A model generated the notes under the pieces. That model was not told the DNA's origin. It was given only the letters and a program-made list of their open reading frames with translations, and ran no database searches. From NCBI GenBank assembly GCA_020845455.1, contig JADLFO010000070.1:1-34739 (forward strand): a DNA stretch of 34,739 nt, in the 5' to 3' direction. Each line of letters starts with the position of its first letter. Position 1 is the first letter of the stretch. Positions 27,073 to 33,606 of this stretch are shown here, in pieces. Source of the DNA: Caldilineaceae bacterium. Lineage in GTDB: Bacteria > Chloroflexota > Anaerolineae > Caldilineales > Caldilineaceae. Position numbers and translations under genes: made by a program.

Positions 27073-27666
27073 ATGAAGAATCCGAGCTACCTGATGGCAG
27101 AGGACCCTGAAACCGATTTGGAGATCGCCGAGGCGATGGTCGCCGAGTTGGAGGACTACATCATCGAAAATGAGCTGTATCGCACGCTGATCGTGCGTAC
27201 AGCAGCAGGCGATGAAAACATGCGCATGACAGGCGGCGCGCTGTTGTCTCGGCTCCACAGGCTCCAGGGGGAACGCAGCGAGTTGGCCCCTGCGCTGCAA
27301 CAGCGTTTGGACGCCGTGCAGAGCAGGGCCGACACGGTGATCCACAGTTTGCGCGGTCGCTTCCACGAGCGGCTGCAGCGTGAGATGCGGGCGCGGCTGG
27401 ACAGCCTGCGCTGGTTCTTGGATGAGTGCTATGAGGACCGGCAGCGCTGTCGCACGGAGTTCCCGTTTGAGATGCGTAACCGCCAGCGCATCGAGGAAAT
27501 CCTCAAGGAGGTGGGGTCCAATCTGCCCGCAGACCTGCGGGAGAGTCTGCAGATGGTGGACCGGCGCATTCGTGAAGCGGCCCAGCCGGGCGATTTTACC
27601 TGGGACCCGCGTGTGCGCAAGATCTATCCGCAGGAACGGTATTGGTATCTCTATATGCGTCCCTAG
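27073..27666 (+). CDS. Conserved-looking helical protein of unknown function
   Basis: 197 residues from ATG 27073, with GGAGAAGG (27063-27070) directly upstream; the longer frame (26926) runs inside dtd and is rejected. It is soluble, strongly charged and mostly helical, with probable coiled coil between about 75 and 140 (RLHRLQGERSELAPALQQRL, RGRFHERLQREMRARLDSL). The C-terminus is aromatic (PQERYWYLYMRP). No cysteine motif, signal peptide or membrane segment. It is likely co-transcribed with dtd. I do not recognise a family. Confidence 0.7.
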   Translation: MKNPSYLMAEDPETDLEIAEAMVAELEDYIIENELYRTLIVRTAAGDENMRMTGGALLSRLHRLQGERSELAPALQQRLDAVQSRADTVIHSLRGRFHERLQREMRARLDSLRWFLDECYEDRQRCRTEFPFEMRNRQRIEEILKEVGSNLPADLRESLQMVDRRIREAAQPGDFTWDPRVRKIYPQERYWYLYMRP

Positions 27667-27693
27667 GCGCAGCGACCCGCACAAGCAAACAGG

Positions 27694-27717
27694 CCGGACT
27701 GCTGTGCAGCCCGGTTT
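27694..27717. terminator. Bidirectional stem-loop between convergent genes
   Basis: CCGGACTGC / GCAGCCCGG with a TGT loop and one mismatch, flanked by AAAC on the left and GTTT on the right, lies in the 59-base gap between two convergent genes. It could terminate both transcripts; the T tracts are short. Confidence 0.45.
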
Positions 27718-27725
27718 CCGAATGG

Positions 27726-28538
27726 CTAGTCCCTTTTGCGGTTGCCCGGGTTGAGCAGCCGGATCACCTCGTTGTGGAGCGCGCCATTGGTGGCGACGAG
27801 TCCGCTGCCGCCGATGGGGTCGCGACCCTGCCAGTCGGTGACGCGCCCCCCTGCGCCTTCGACGATGGGGATGAGCGCCATCATATCCCACACGTTGAGG
27901 ATCGGGTCGGTCATGATGTCTGCCCCGCCGGTCGCCACCAGGAAGTAGCCGTGGCAGTCGCCCCAGTTGTTGTAGCGCTGGACGCGGCGGCTGAGCGTCT
28001 CGAAAGCCGGTCCGTCTTGGTGGTGAAAGACACTCCAGTGTGATGTGTTGAGCAGGATGGCGTCTTCGATCCGGCTGCAGGCGCGCACATGCACGGGCCG
28101 GTCGTTGAGCCAGGCCTGGCTGCCGTCGCCCACCAGATAGTCGCCGACGATGGGTTGGTGGATCACGCCCAACAGCGGGCGGCCTTGATAGGCCAGGGCG
28201 ATGAGCGTGCCAAACAGATAGCTGCCGCTGATAAAGCTCTTGGTGCCGTCGATCGGGTCCAACACCCATTGGTAGGGGGCGTCGGGCTGGTAGTTGCCAA
28301 ATTCCTCGCCGATTACACCATGGGCCGGGAACTCGGCCAAGATGGCCTCGCGCATGGTCTCTTCGGCCTTTATATCGGCGATAGTCACCGGCGAGCGGTC
28401 GGCCTTGATGTCCACGCGGTAATCCCCGCGGAAGTAGGGGCGGATCACGGCGGCGCTGAGTTCGGCTAGACGCCGGGCGAAGTCCATGTAGGCGCGCTGT
28501 TCGGCGGCTGAAAGGGCGGGGGCAGAGATGGCGCTCAT
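27726..28538 (-). CDS. hisN: Inositol-monophosphatase-family phosphatase (HisN-like histidinol phosphatase)
   Basis: 270 residues from ATG 28538. The metal-dependent phosphatase motifs are complete: D47-RSPVTIAD-I and GE78-E-F-G, W91-VLD94-P-I-D97-GTKSF, and the C-terminal NVWDMMALIPIVEGAGG. The PVTxADxxAE and FPxHGxxGEExG patterns are closest to histidinol-phosphatase HisN-type members, which remove phosphate from L-histidinol phosphate; other small sugar or inositol phosphates are possible. The ATG overlaps the stop of the TPR gene (ATGA), so it is the last gene of the chelatase operon. No other histidine genes are in the window. Confidence 0.85.
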   Translation of the reverse strand: MSAISAPALSAAEQRAYMDFARRLAELSAAVIRPYFRGDYRVDIKADRSPVTIADIKAEETMREAILAEFPAHGVIGEEFGNYQPDAPYQWVLDPIDGTKSFISGSYLFGTLIALAYQGRPLLGVIHQPIVGDYLVGDGSQAWLNDRPVHVRACSRIEDAILLNTSHWSVFHHQDGPAFETLSRRVQRYNNWGDCHGYFLVATGGADIMTDPILNVWDMMALIPIVEGAGGRVTDWQGRDPIGGSGLVATNGALHNEVIRLLNPGNRKRD

Positions 28539-29737
28539 ATCAACACCCCTGGGATGGCGCTGGTGTCGTCGAAGAAGCGGCGGATCTCGTCCTGCCGGTC
28601 GGCGGGCACAATATCGCGGGCAAAGAACCAATACTGCCGGGGCAGCTTACGACCCTCGGCGATCGATTTGCGTTGGGTGACGGCAAGCTGCAGGTTGCTC
28701 TTGGCGGCGCGCAGGTCGCCGCGCAGCGCCCAGCCGATGCCGGCCAGGTAGAAGATCAGCCAAGGCGCGGAGGGTTCCTCCCGCAGCACCGACAGGATGA
28801 TCTCGAGGCCCTCGGCTTCGGGGTCGCCCAGATAGTAGTGCGCCAAGATATATTCCATAATGCTGCTTCGATCGCTCTCTGTGACATCCGTGGAGACGAC
28901 TGAGTCGAAGGCTTGGCGCGCCTTGGCCGTGTGCCCCATATGTTGCTGGCTGACGCCGCGCCAGAACTCGGCGCGTACCGGGCGCGCGCGGTCGAGGTCG
29001 ATAAAGCGCTGCGCCTCGGCATAGCGGCCGTGGTGGATCAGGCGGCCATAGAGCAGGTGCAGGTTGCTGGCATAGGCGCCGCCCAGCTTGACCACATCTT
29101 CGAAGGCGGCGATGCCGCCCTCGACGTCGCCCATCTCCAGCAGGGCGATCCCGCGCAGCCCGGCCAGGTAGGAGAGGTCGCTGCGTTCATTCTCGGCGGT
29201 GCGTTCTGGGGAGGCGGGCGTGCCGTCGATCACCTGCGCCATCTTTTCCAGCACGGGGAGTGCTTGGGCGGGCTGCCCGGCGCGGATATAGCCCATGACG
29301 AGCTGGCCCCAATCGCCCAGTTCGGCATCCGGCGCTTCGGCCAGGGCGCGCAGCTTGGCAAAGGCTTCGTCGCTGCGGCCTGCCTGCAGCAGTACCTCCA
29401 CGGTCAGCCCGTCCAGCATCGCGCGCTCATCTTCGTCGATCACGGGCTGAAGCTGGGCCAGGATCTGCAACGCGTCGTCATAGCGGTCGCGTATGTTGTA
29501 ATAGCCTTGAAGGTTGAGCGCGGCGGCCATCATCAAATTGTACAGGCGGCGGTTGGCGGCGTTGCGGCGGGCCGGCGGCAGCGCGACCAGGCCATCCACT
29601 ACCTTGCGGTAGAGCGGGATGGCCTGGTCGTTGTAATTGCGGGCAAGCTGTTGCGCCTGGAGCAAAAGGTCTTCCCAACTACCTTTGATGGGCTGGGATG
29701 CGGGTTCTGCGGGCGGGCGTGTGTTCATGGAATCCAT
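28535..29737 (-). CDS. TPR-repeat protein
   Basis: 400 residues, cytoplasmic, no signal peptide. Helical repeat units of TPR type run through most of the length, e.g. YDDALQILAQLQPVIDEDER, GRSDEAFAKLRALAEAPDAE, GQPAQALPVLEKMAQVI, GDVEGGIAAFEDVVKLGGAY and GHTAKARQAFDSVV. Such proteins are scaffolds for complexes. It follows the chelatase VWA region by 33 bases and overlaps the phosphatase gene by 4, so it may assist the chelatase (inference). ATG 29737 or 29728; no clear ribosome binding site before either. Confidence 0.78.
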   Translation of the reverse strand: MDSMNTRPPAEPASQPIKGSWEDLLLQAQQLARNYNDQAIPLYRKVVDGLVALPPARRNAANRRLYNLMMAAALNLQGYYNIRDRYDDALQILAQLQPVIDEDERAMLDGLTVEVLLQAGRSDEAFAKLRALAEAPDAELGDWGQLVMGYIRAGQPAQALPVLEKMAQVIDGTPASPERTAENERSDLSYLAGLRGIALLEMGDVEGGIAAFEDVVKLGGAYASNLHLLYGRLIHHGRYAEAQRFIDLDRARPVRAEFWRGVSQQHMGHTAKARQAFDSVVSTDVTESDRSSIMEYILAHYYLGDPEAEGLEIILSVLREEPSAPWLIFYLAGIGWALRGDLRAAKSNLQLAVTQRKSIAEGRKLPRQYWFFARDIVPADRQDEIRRFFDDTSAIPGVLI

Positions 29738-29770
29738 TTCGTCGGGCTGATCAGCGCGGGGCGCTGGGCG

Positions 29771-30742
29771 TTAGCTGTTGTCGATCTCGCGTTTGACGGT
29801 GGAAAGCAGTGTGTCGGCGCGCAGTTCGGGCAGGTTGTAGCAGGCGCCGCCGAGTGAGAGCGCCAGCTTCTGCGCCAGGCCGCGGTCGAACGCGGCATGT
29901 TCCATGTTGACGACGATCGAGCGCATGGCCGACTGTTCGAACAGTTCGGCAATACGCATTGCCTCCTCTTGGGCGGGCATGCCGGTCATGCTGACATTGC
30001 CGGCTCCATCGGTCAACAGGATCATGAGCGGGCGCAGTTCGCTGTCACGGCGGCGGGCGTTTTCGATCACCTGCCAGGCCATATAGAGGCCGCTGCTGAG
30101 CGGCGTCTTGCCGCCGACGGGCAGGTCGCGCAGCGCCTTTTGCGCCAGGTCCACACTGCTGGTCGGTGGGAGAACCAGGCGGGCTTTGTCGCGCTGGAAG
30201 ACGACCAGGCCCACCTGGTCGCGGCGCTGGTAGGCGTCGACGAGCAGGCTGAAGATCGCGCCCTTGGTGGCCTCCATGCGCTCGCTGGCGGCCATGGACC
30301 AACTGGCATCCACCACAAAGAGCACTAGGTTGCCGGTGCGGCGCACACGCACTTTGCGCTGCAGGTCGCCCTTGCGCAGATGCAGGGCCAGACCGTCGGT
30401 GGCCTCGGCATGGCGTTGTCTCTGATAGGGGGCGGCGGCGCGCAGGGTGGCGTCGAAGGCGATATCCTCGGGGCGGTCGCCGGCGGGGCGCGCCTTGATA
30501 TAGCGGCCGCGCTTGCGCTCGGTGCGTGTGTAGGAGCGCTTGCCGGTGCGCTCGCGCGTCATCTTGTCCAGCGGGGTGTCGATGCGTTTGGCTTCGAAGG
30601 TGTCGCCGATTTGGACCGGTTTACGTGCGCCTTTGTTATCTCCGGGCGATGAACTGTTTTGCGGAGAGGCGTCGGGCTGGGAGATGCCGCCCTCGCCGCC
30701 GTCGGCGGAGTCGCCGACATCCGATTCATCGCCCTCTAGGCT
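29771..30742 (-). CDS. chlD: ChlD-like linker and VWA domain, reached by -1 frameshift from the ChlI-like gene
   Basis: In this frame the coding pattern begins at AGC 30742 inside the A8 run and reads an acidic/Ser/Pro linker ([19 protein letters not shown] onward), then [18 protein letters not shown] and a VWA domain. The VWA metal site is intact: DASWS (aspartate 512 in the fused numbering), GGKTPLSSG and LTDGAGN. There is no ATG, GTG or TTG in this frame before M at 30562, and that ATG has no ribosome binding site. Starting there would also lose the conserved segment before it. The fused product would be 690 residues, the AAA-linker-VWA layout of magnesium/cobalt chelatase D subunits. A homopolymer sequencing error is the main alternative. 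Confidence 0.8.
   Translation of the reverse strand, partial: SLEGDESDVGDSADGGEGGISQPDASPQNSSSPGDNKGARKPVQIGDTFEAKRIDTPLDKMTRERTGKRSYTRTERKRGRYIKARPAGDRPEDIAFDATLRAAAPYQRQRHAEATDGLALHLRKGDLQRKVRVRRTGNLVLFVVDASWSMAASERMEATKGAIFSLLVDAYQRRDQVGLVVFQRDKARLVLPPTSSVDLAQKALRDLPVGGKTPLSSGLYMAWQVIENARRRDSELRPLMILLTDGAGNVSMTGMPAQEEAMRIAELFEQSAMRSIVVNMEHAAFDRGLAQKLALSLGGACYNLPELRADTLLSTVKREIDNS
30701..30718 (-). other. Stem-loop downstream of the A8 slippery run
   Basis: A perfect 7-base stem GTCGGCG/CGCCGAC with a 4-base loop lies 23 bases after the A8 run in the direction of translation. It may stimulate frameshifting, although the distance is longer than the usual 5-9 bases. Confidence 0.4.
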
Positions 30743-30750
30743 TTTTTTTC
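30736..30750 (-). other. Candidate programmed -1 frameshift site (A8 run followed by stop)
   Basis: The ChlI-like frame reads GAA AAA AAA GCC TAG. The heptamer A-AAA-AAA allows both lysine tRNAs to slip back one base, after which translation continues AGC CTA GAG into the linker and VWA frame. The zero-frame stop is only one codon past the slip site. Programmed frameshifting in chlD genes of this layout, producing short and long chelatase subunits from one gene, has been described in other prokaryotes. Confidence 0.7.
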
Positions 30751-31842
30751 GTCTGAAGCGGCCGCGCCCTGGGCCTCCATGGCTTCGCGCTCTTCGGTCA
30801 CCGCTTGCTCGGCCTCGGCGCGCGCCTGGCGCATGTTGGCCTGCAACTGGTCCGGGTTCATGACCGAGTCTTGGAAGGGCTGTTTTTTCATGCGGTGCGG
30901 CAGTGCCAGCTCTGCGGCCAACAGGATATCGCGGTCGTTGATCTGGAGACGACCCTCATAGGCGGCCTGGGCGCGGGCTGTGCGCAGGATGACGATGTCG
31001 GCGCGGTGACCATCTACTTTGAAGCTGGAGGTCAGGGCGGCGATGGTGTACATATCCTTCTCGGTATATTTTACCAAGTCATAGCGGTCGCGCGCGGCGA
31101 TGATGCGTTCGGCCATGTCCTCTTCGGACTCGGTGTAGGCGGCGATAAAGCCGTCGGGGTCTTGTTCGAAGTAGATGCGGCGACGCAGGATCTCGACGCG
31201 GTCGGCGGCGCGGGTAAGGCCAACCACATCCACGGCGTGGGCGAAGCGGTCCAGCAGTTGGGGGCGCAGGTCGCCCTCTTCGGGGTTCATGGAACCGACC
31301 AGCACGAATCGGGCCGGGTGTTGGAAGCTGATCCCTTCACGTTCGACCACGTTGACGCCCATGGCTGCGCTGTCGAGCAGCAGGTCGACGACATGGTCGT
31401 CGAGCAGGTTGACTTCGTCTACATAGAGCACGCCACGGTTGGCCGCGGCCAGAATACCGGGTTCAAACTGGCGTTCGCCGCGCTGGATGGCTTTTTCGAT
31501 GTCGAGCGTGCCGACGACACGGTCTTCGGTGGCGCTGACCGGCAGATCGACAAAGGGGGTGACGCGGTATTCGTGCGGCAACTGGCCGAGCCGTTCGAGG
31601 CGCTCTCGACACTCGTCACAATAGAGGTCAGGCCGGTTCGGGTCACAGCTAAAGCGGCAGCCCTGGACCACCTCGATGGCGGGCAAGAGCGCAGCCAAAG
31701 CACGCGCTGCGGTGGACTTGGCTGTCCCCCGCTCACCGCGAATCAATACGCCGCCGATTTGGGGGTTGATGGCGTTGAGGATCAGAGCGCGTTTCATCCG
31801 CTCTTGGCCCACGATCGCGGAGAATGGATAGGTGAGTCGCAT
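30736..31842 (-). CDS. chlI: AAA+ ATPase, magnesium/cobalt chelatase subunit I-like (N-terminal half of I-D frameshift gene)
   Basis: 368 residues in the zero frame. Walker A G36-ERGTAKST44, Walker B VLYVDE (138-143) and the ChlI-type segments [15 protein letters not shown] and [19 protein letters not shown] are present. A four-cysteine cluster (C62, C66, C75, C78) resembles that of other I-like subunits with a metal-binding insert. With D subunits these form ATP-driven rings that help a large subunit insert Mg or Co into a tetrapyrrole. No large subunit (ChlH/CobN) is in the window. GAAGGA lies 9 bases before the ATG. The frame ends in EKKA at the A8 run; the -1 product continues into the VWA domain. 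Confidence 0.88.
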   Translation of the reverse strand: MRLTYPFSAIVGQERMKRALILNAINPQIGGVLIRGERGTAKSTAARALAALLPAIEVVQGCRFSCDPNRPDLYCDECRERLERLGQLPHEYRVTPFVDLPVSATEDRVVGTLDIEKAIQRGERQFEPGILAAANRGVLYVDEVNLLDDHVVDLLLDSAAMGVNVVEREGISFQHPARFVLVGSMNPEEGDLRPQLLDRFAHAVDVVGLTRAADRVEILRRRIYFEQDPDGFIAAYTESEEDMAERIIAARDRYDLVKYTEKDMYTIAALTSSFKVDGHRADIVILRTARAQAAYEGRLQINDRDILLAAELALPHRMKKQPFQDSVMNPDQLQANMRQARAEAEQAVTEEREAMEAQGAAASDEKKA

Positions 31843-31879
31843 GGGTTTGGTCCTTCAATCGTAGTCTATGTGGCATAAG

Positions 31880-31909
31880 GATGAGGGCGGAGCGCGCTCC
31901 GCCCTCATC
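31880..31909 (-). promoter_or_regulatory. 30-base perfect palindrome at the 5' end of the chelatase mRNA
   Basis: Two directly adjacent 15-base arms (GATGAGGGCGGAGCG and its exact complement) lie between the predicted transcription start (about 31915) and the start codon (31842). In RNA it would form a strong hairpin within the first ten bases of the transcript, which could protect the 5' end or control initiation; as DNA it could be an operator. Confidence 0.6.
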
Positions 31910-31921
31910 ACTCCTCTCCCT

Positions 31922-31951
31922 ATTATACCCGAGAGGGAAGCAGGCGATCAA
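31922..31951 (-). promoter_or_regulatory. Promoter of the chelatase operon
   Basis: Minus strand: a perfect TATAAT (31922-31927) with TTGATC (31946-31951) 18 bases upstream. The predicted start near 31915 lies just before the 30-base palindrome. It would drive the chelatase, TPR and phosphatase genes. Confidence 0.65.
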
Positions 31952-31996
31952 AACGGGGAGCATTTCCGCGCTCTTGGGCTACGTTTTGAGACAAAG

Positions 31997-32095
31997 TTGG
32001 GCGCAGCCTGCACTCTGCCGTACAATAGGGCGAAGGAGGAGGCGCTGCGACGGGCGGATCCGGCGCGCGAAACTTTTGTGGGGAGGGTGCGTAGT
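31997..32095 (+). promoter_or_regulatory. Two promoter candidates for the sigma/anti-sigma operon
   Basis: Upstream candidate: TTGGGC (31997-32002), 18 bases, TACAAT (32021-32026), housekeeping type. Downstream candidate: GAAACT (32069-32074), 15 bases, CGTAGT (32090-32095), similar to ECF promoters and with the same GAAACT and spacing as upstream of the other ECF gene. This fits basal plus autoregulated expression. Confidence 0.4.
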
Positions 32096-32177
32096 GATCC
32101 GCAATCGAGAGCATGCTGTCTAGCTGCTGTCTACAGCGGCGCATTCGACAGCCCAGTATAGACCAGGATCGCAATTG

Positions 32178-32834
32178 ATGACCGAGCAGGAACAACTGTG
32201 GGTCGAGCAGGCGCGGAGGGGCGACAAACAGGCGTTCAACCGTCTTGTGCAGGCCTATCAACGGCCGGTCTATAACCTCACCTATCGGATGTTGGGCGAC
32301 CGGCAAGAGGCCGAAGATGCCGCGCAAGAGACCTTTCTGCGCGCCTATGCGGGGCTGCGCAAGTATAGCCCTGAACATAAGTTCAGCACCTGGCTGTTTT
32401 CAATCGCCAATCACCACTGCATTGACCGGCTGCGTAAGCGGCGCACGACCTTGGTTTCGTTCGACGATAACCCAGTCTTGCAGAATATGGAGGGGACGGC
32501 GGTTCGCCCGGAGCATTCGGCGCTCGACGGCGAAAGGCAGCGCGAGGTTCAGCGCCTATTAAACCAGCTCGAACCGGAATATCGGATGCCGCTCATTTTG
32601 CGCTATTGGGAGGACTATAGCTATGAGGAGATCGCGGCGACGTTGGACTTGACGATCGCGGCGGTGAAGAGCCGCTTGTTCCGCGCGCGCCAGCAGATCG
32701 CCAAACTGCACGGCGAACGCGAGTCGGCGCTGCCGCCCACGCGCGGCCAGGATGGAACCGGCAGCGGCGCGCGCGCCCAGCCTGCCGATGCTCGGTTCCC
32801 GGCGGGGTTAAATTTCGCTCTGTTGGGCGTGTAG
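32178..32834 (+). CDS. ECF-type RNA polymerase sigma factor
   Basis: 218 residues from ATG 32178 (TTG 32175 is possible but less likely), with AGGA about 10 bases upstream. Region 2: DKQAFNRLVQAYQRPVYNLT, EAEDAAQETFLRAYAGLRKY and FSTWLFSIANHHCIDRLRKR. Region 4: PLILRYWEDYSYEEIAATL and IAAVKSRLFRARQQIAKL. It is a standard RpoE-like factor with a C-terminal tail of about 35 low-complexity residues. The next genes are a membrane protein fitting an anti-sigma factor and a bactofilin-like membrane protein, which suggests an envelope-stress regulon. Confidence 0.92.
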   Translation: MTEQEQLWVEQARRGDKQAFNRLVQAYQRPVYNLTYRMLGDRQEAEDAAQETFLRAYAGLRKYSPEHKFSTWLFSIANHHCIDRLRKRRTTLVSFDDNPVLQNMEGTAVRPEHSALDGERQREVQRLLNQLEPEYRMPLILRYWEDYSYEEIAATLDLTIAAVKSRLFRARQQIAKLHGERESALPPTRGQDGTGSGARAQPADARFPAGLNFALLGV

Positions 32835-32934
32835 ACTCCGCAGGTTGGAGCGCACAGTCCGAAGCATATAGCGCAGACGGCGGTGTGCGGTCTCGGCGTA
32901 AAGATGAGAGAGTATGATTGAGGGAGACGCAGGT

Positions 32935-33528
32935 ATGACGAAACGGATGATGTGGGAGACACCCCCTCTGCCGGTCCGTGACGACGCCGAGGACGTGGAG
33001 GCGCTGATGTCGCTGGCGCTGGACGGTCTGTTGGATGAAGCAGATACAGACCGGCTGGATGCGCTGCTGGCGGCGGATGCTGGGTGGTCCGCCGAATGGC
33101 AGAACTGGCAAGCGATGGACGTTGCGCTGCGCCGCACCCCGGCAGTGGAGCCGCCGGCTGATTTCATGGCGGGTGTGGAGCGCAAACTGGCGCAATTGGA
33201 GAACCGCCGCCGTCTGCAGAGCGGGGTCGTAGTCGGCGCGGCTGCGCTCCTGCTGTGGGGCAGCGGGCTGGTGGGGCTGCTCTTTTTGGGCGCGTTTGTG
33301 CTGGCGAACCAAGCGGTGTGGCTGAACCAGCTCATCCATAGCCTGGCGCTGGGATGGGTGTGGTTCTCCGGCATGGCGCGATTGGTGTGGAGTGGGGTCG
33401 TCAACCTTGTGGCGTCGCCCCAGGCGATGGCCCTGGGTGTCTGCTATGGGTTGATGACGGCTGTGCTGCTGGGGTTCTGGATCCGGCTTCTGCGCAGGAG
33501 CACGCGCGAGGCAGTGGCGGCCCAGTGA
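32935..33528 (+). CDS. Probable membrane anti-sigma factor
   Basis: 197 residues from ATG 32935, preferred over 32914 because AGGGAG lies 8 bases upstream. The cytoplasmic N-terminus (LMSLALDGLLDEADTDRLDAL, then WQNWQAMDVALRRTPAVEPP) has the look of anti-sigma domains that start with a short helical bundle, but the zinc-binding H-x3-C-x2-C signature is absent. After a linker (FMAGVERKLAQLENRRRL) come two to three hydrophobic stretches (VVVGAAALLLWGSGLVGLLF, ALGVCYGLMTAVLLGFWI). Position directly after the ECF gene supports the call; sequence alone would not prove it. Confidence 0.7.
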   Translation: MTKRMMWETPPLPVRDDAEDVEALMSLALDGLLDEADTDRLDALLAADAGWSAEWQNWQAMDVALRRTPAVEPPADFMAGVERKLAQLENRRRLQSGVVVGAAALLLWGSGLVGLLFLGAFVLANQAVWLNQLIHSLALGWVWFSGMARLVWSGVVNLVASPQAMALGVCYGLMTAVLLGFWIRLLRRSTREAVAAQ

Positions 33529-33606
33529 CGGCGCAGTGGCTTGGCGTGTACCGCCCGATGTCCTGCAGATCACGATCATTGAACATAACGGGGAAGAGGT
33601 AGGCAT

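Larger units (their letters stand above)
31843..32177. other. Divergent control region between the chelatase operon and the ECF sigma gene
   Basis: 335 bases without a gene. Leftward it holds the chelatase promoter and 5' palindrome. Rightward it holds TTGGGC-N18-TACAAT (31997-32026) and, closer to the sigma gene, GAAACT-N15-CGTAGT (32069-32095), an ECF-type candidate. A strong AAGGAGGAGG (32033-32042) is followed by no ATG or GTG in a useful position; only a CTG-initiated frame ending at 32161 could use it. Confidence 0.5.

Noticed and set aside
32033..32161. Possible leader peptide with strong AAGGAGGAGG
   Set aside because: Only a CTG could start it; no ATG, GTG or TTG at a suitable distance.
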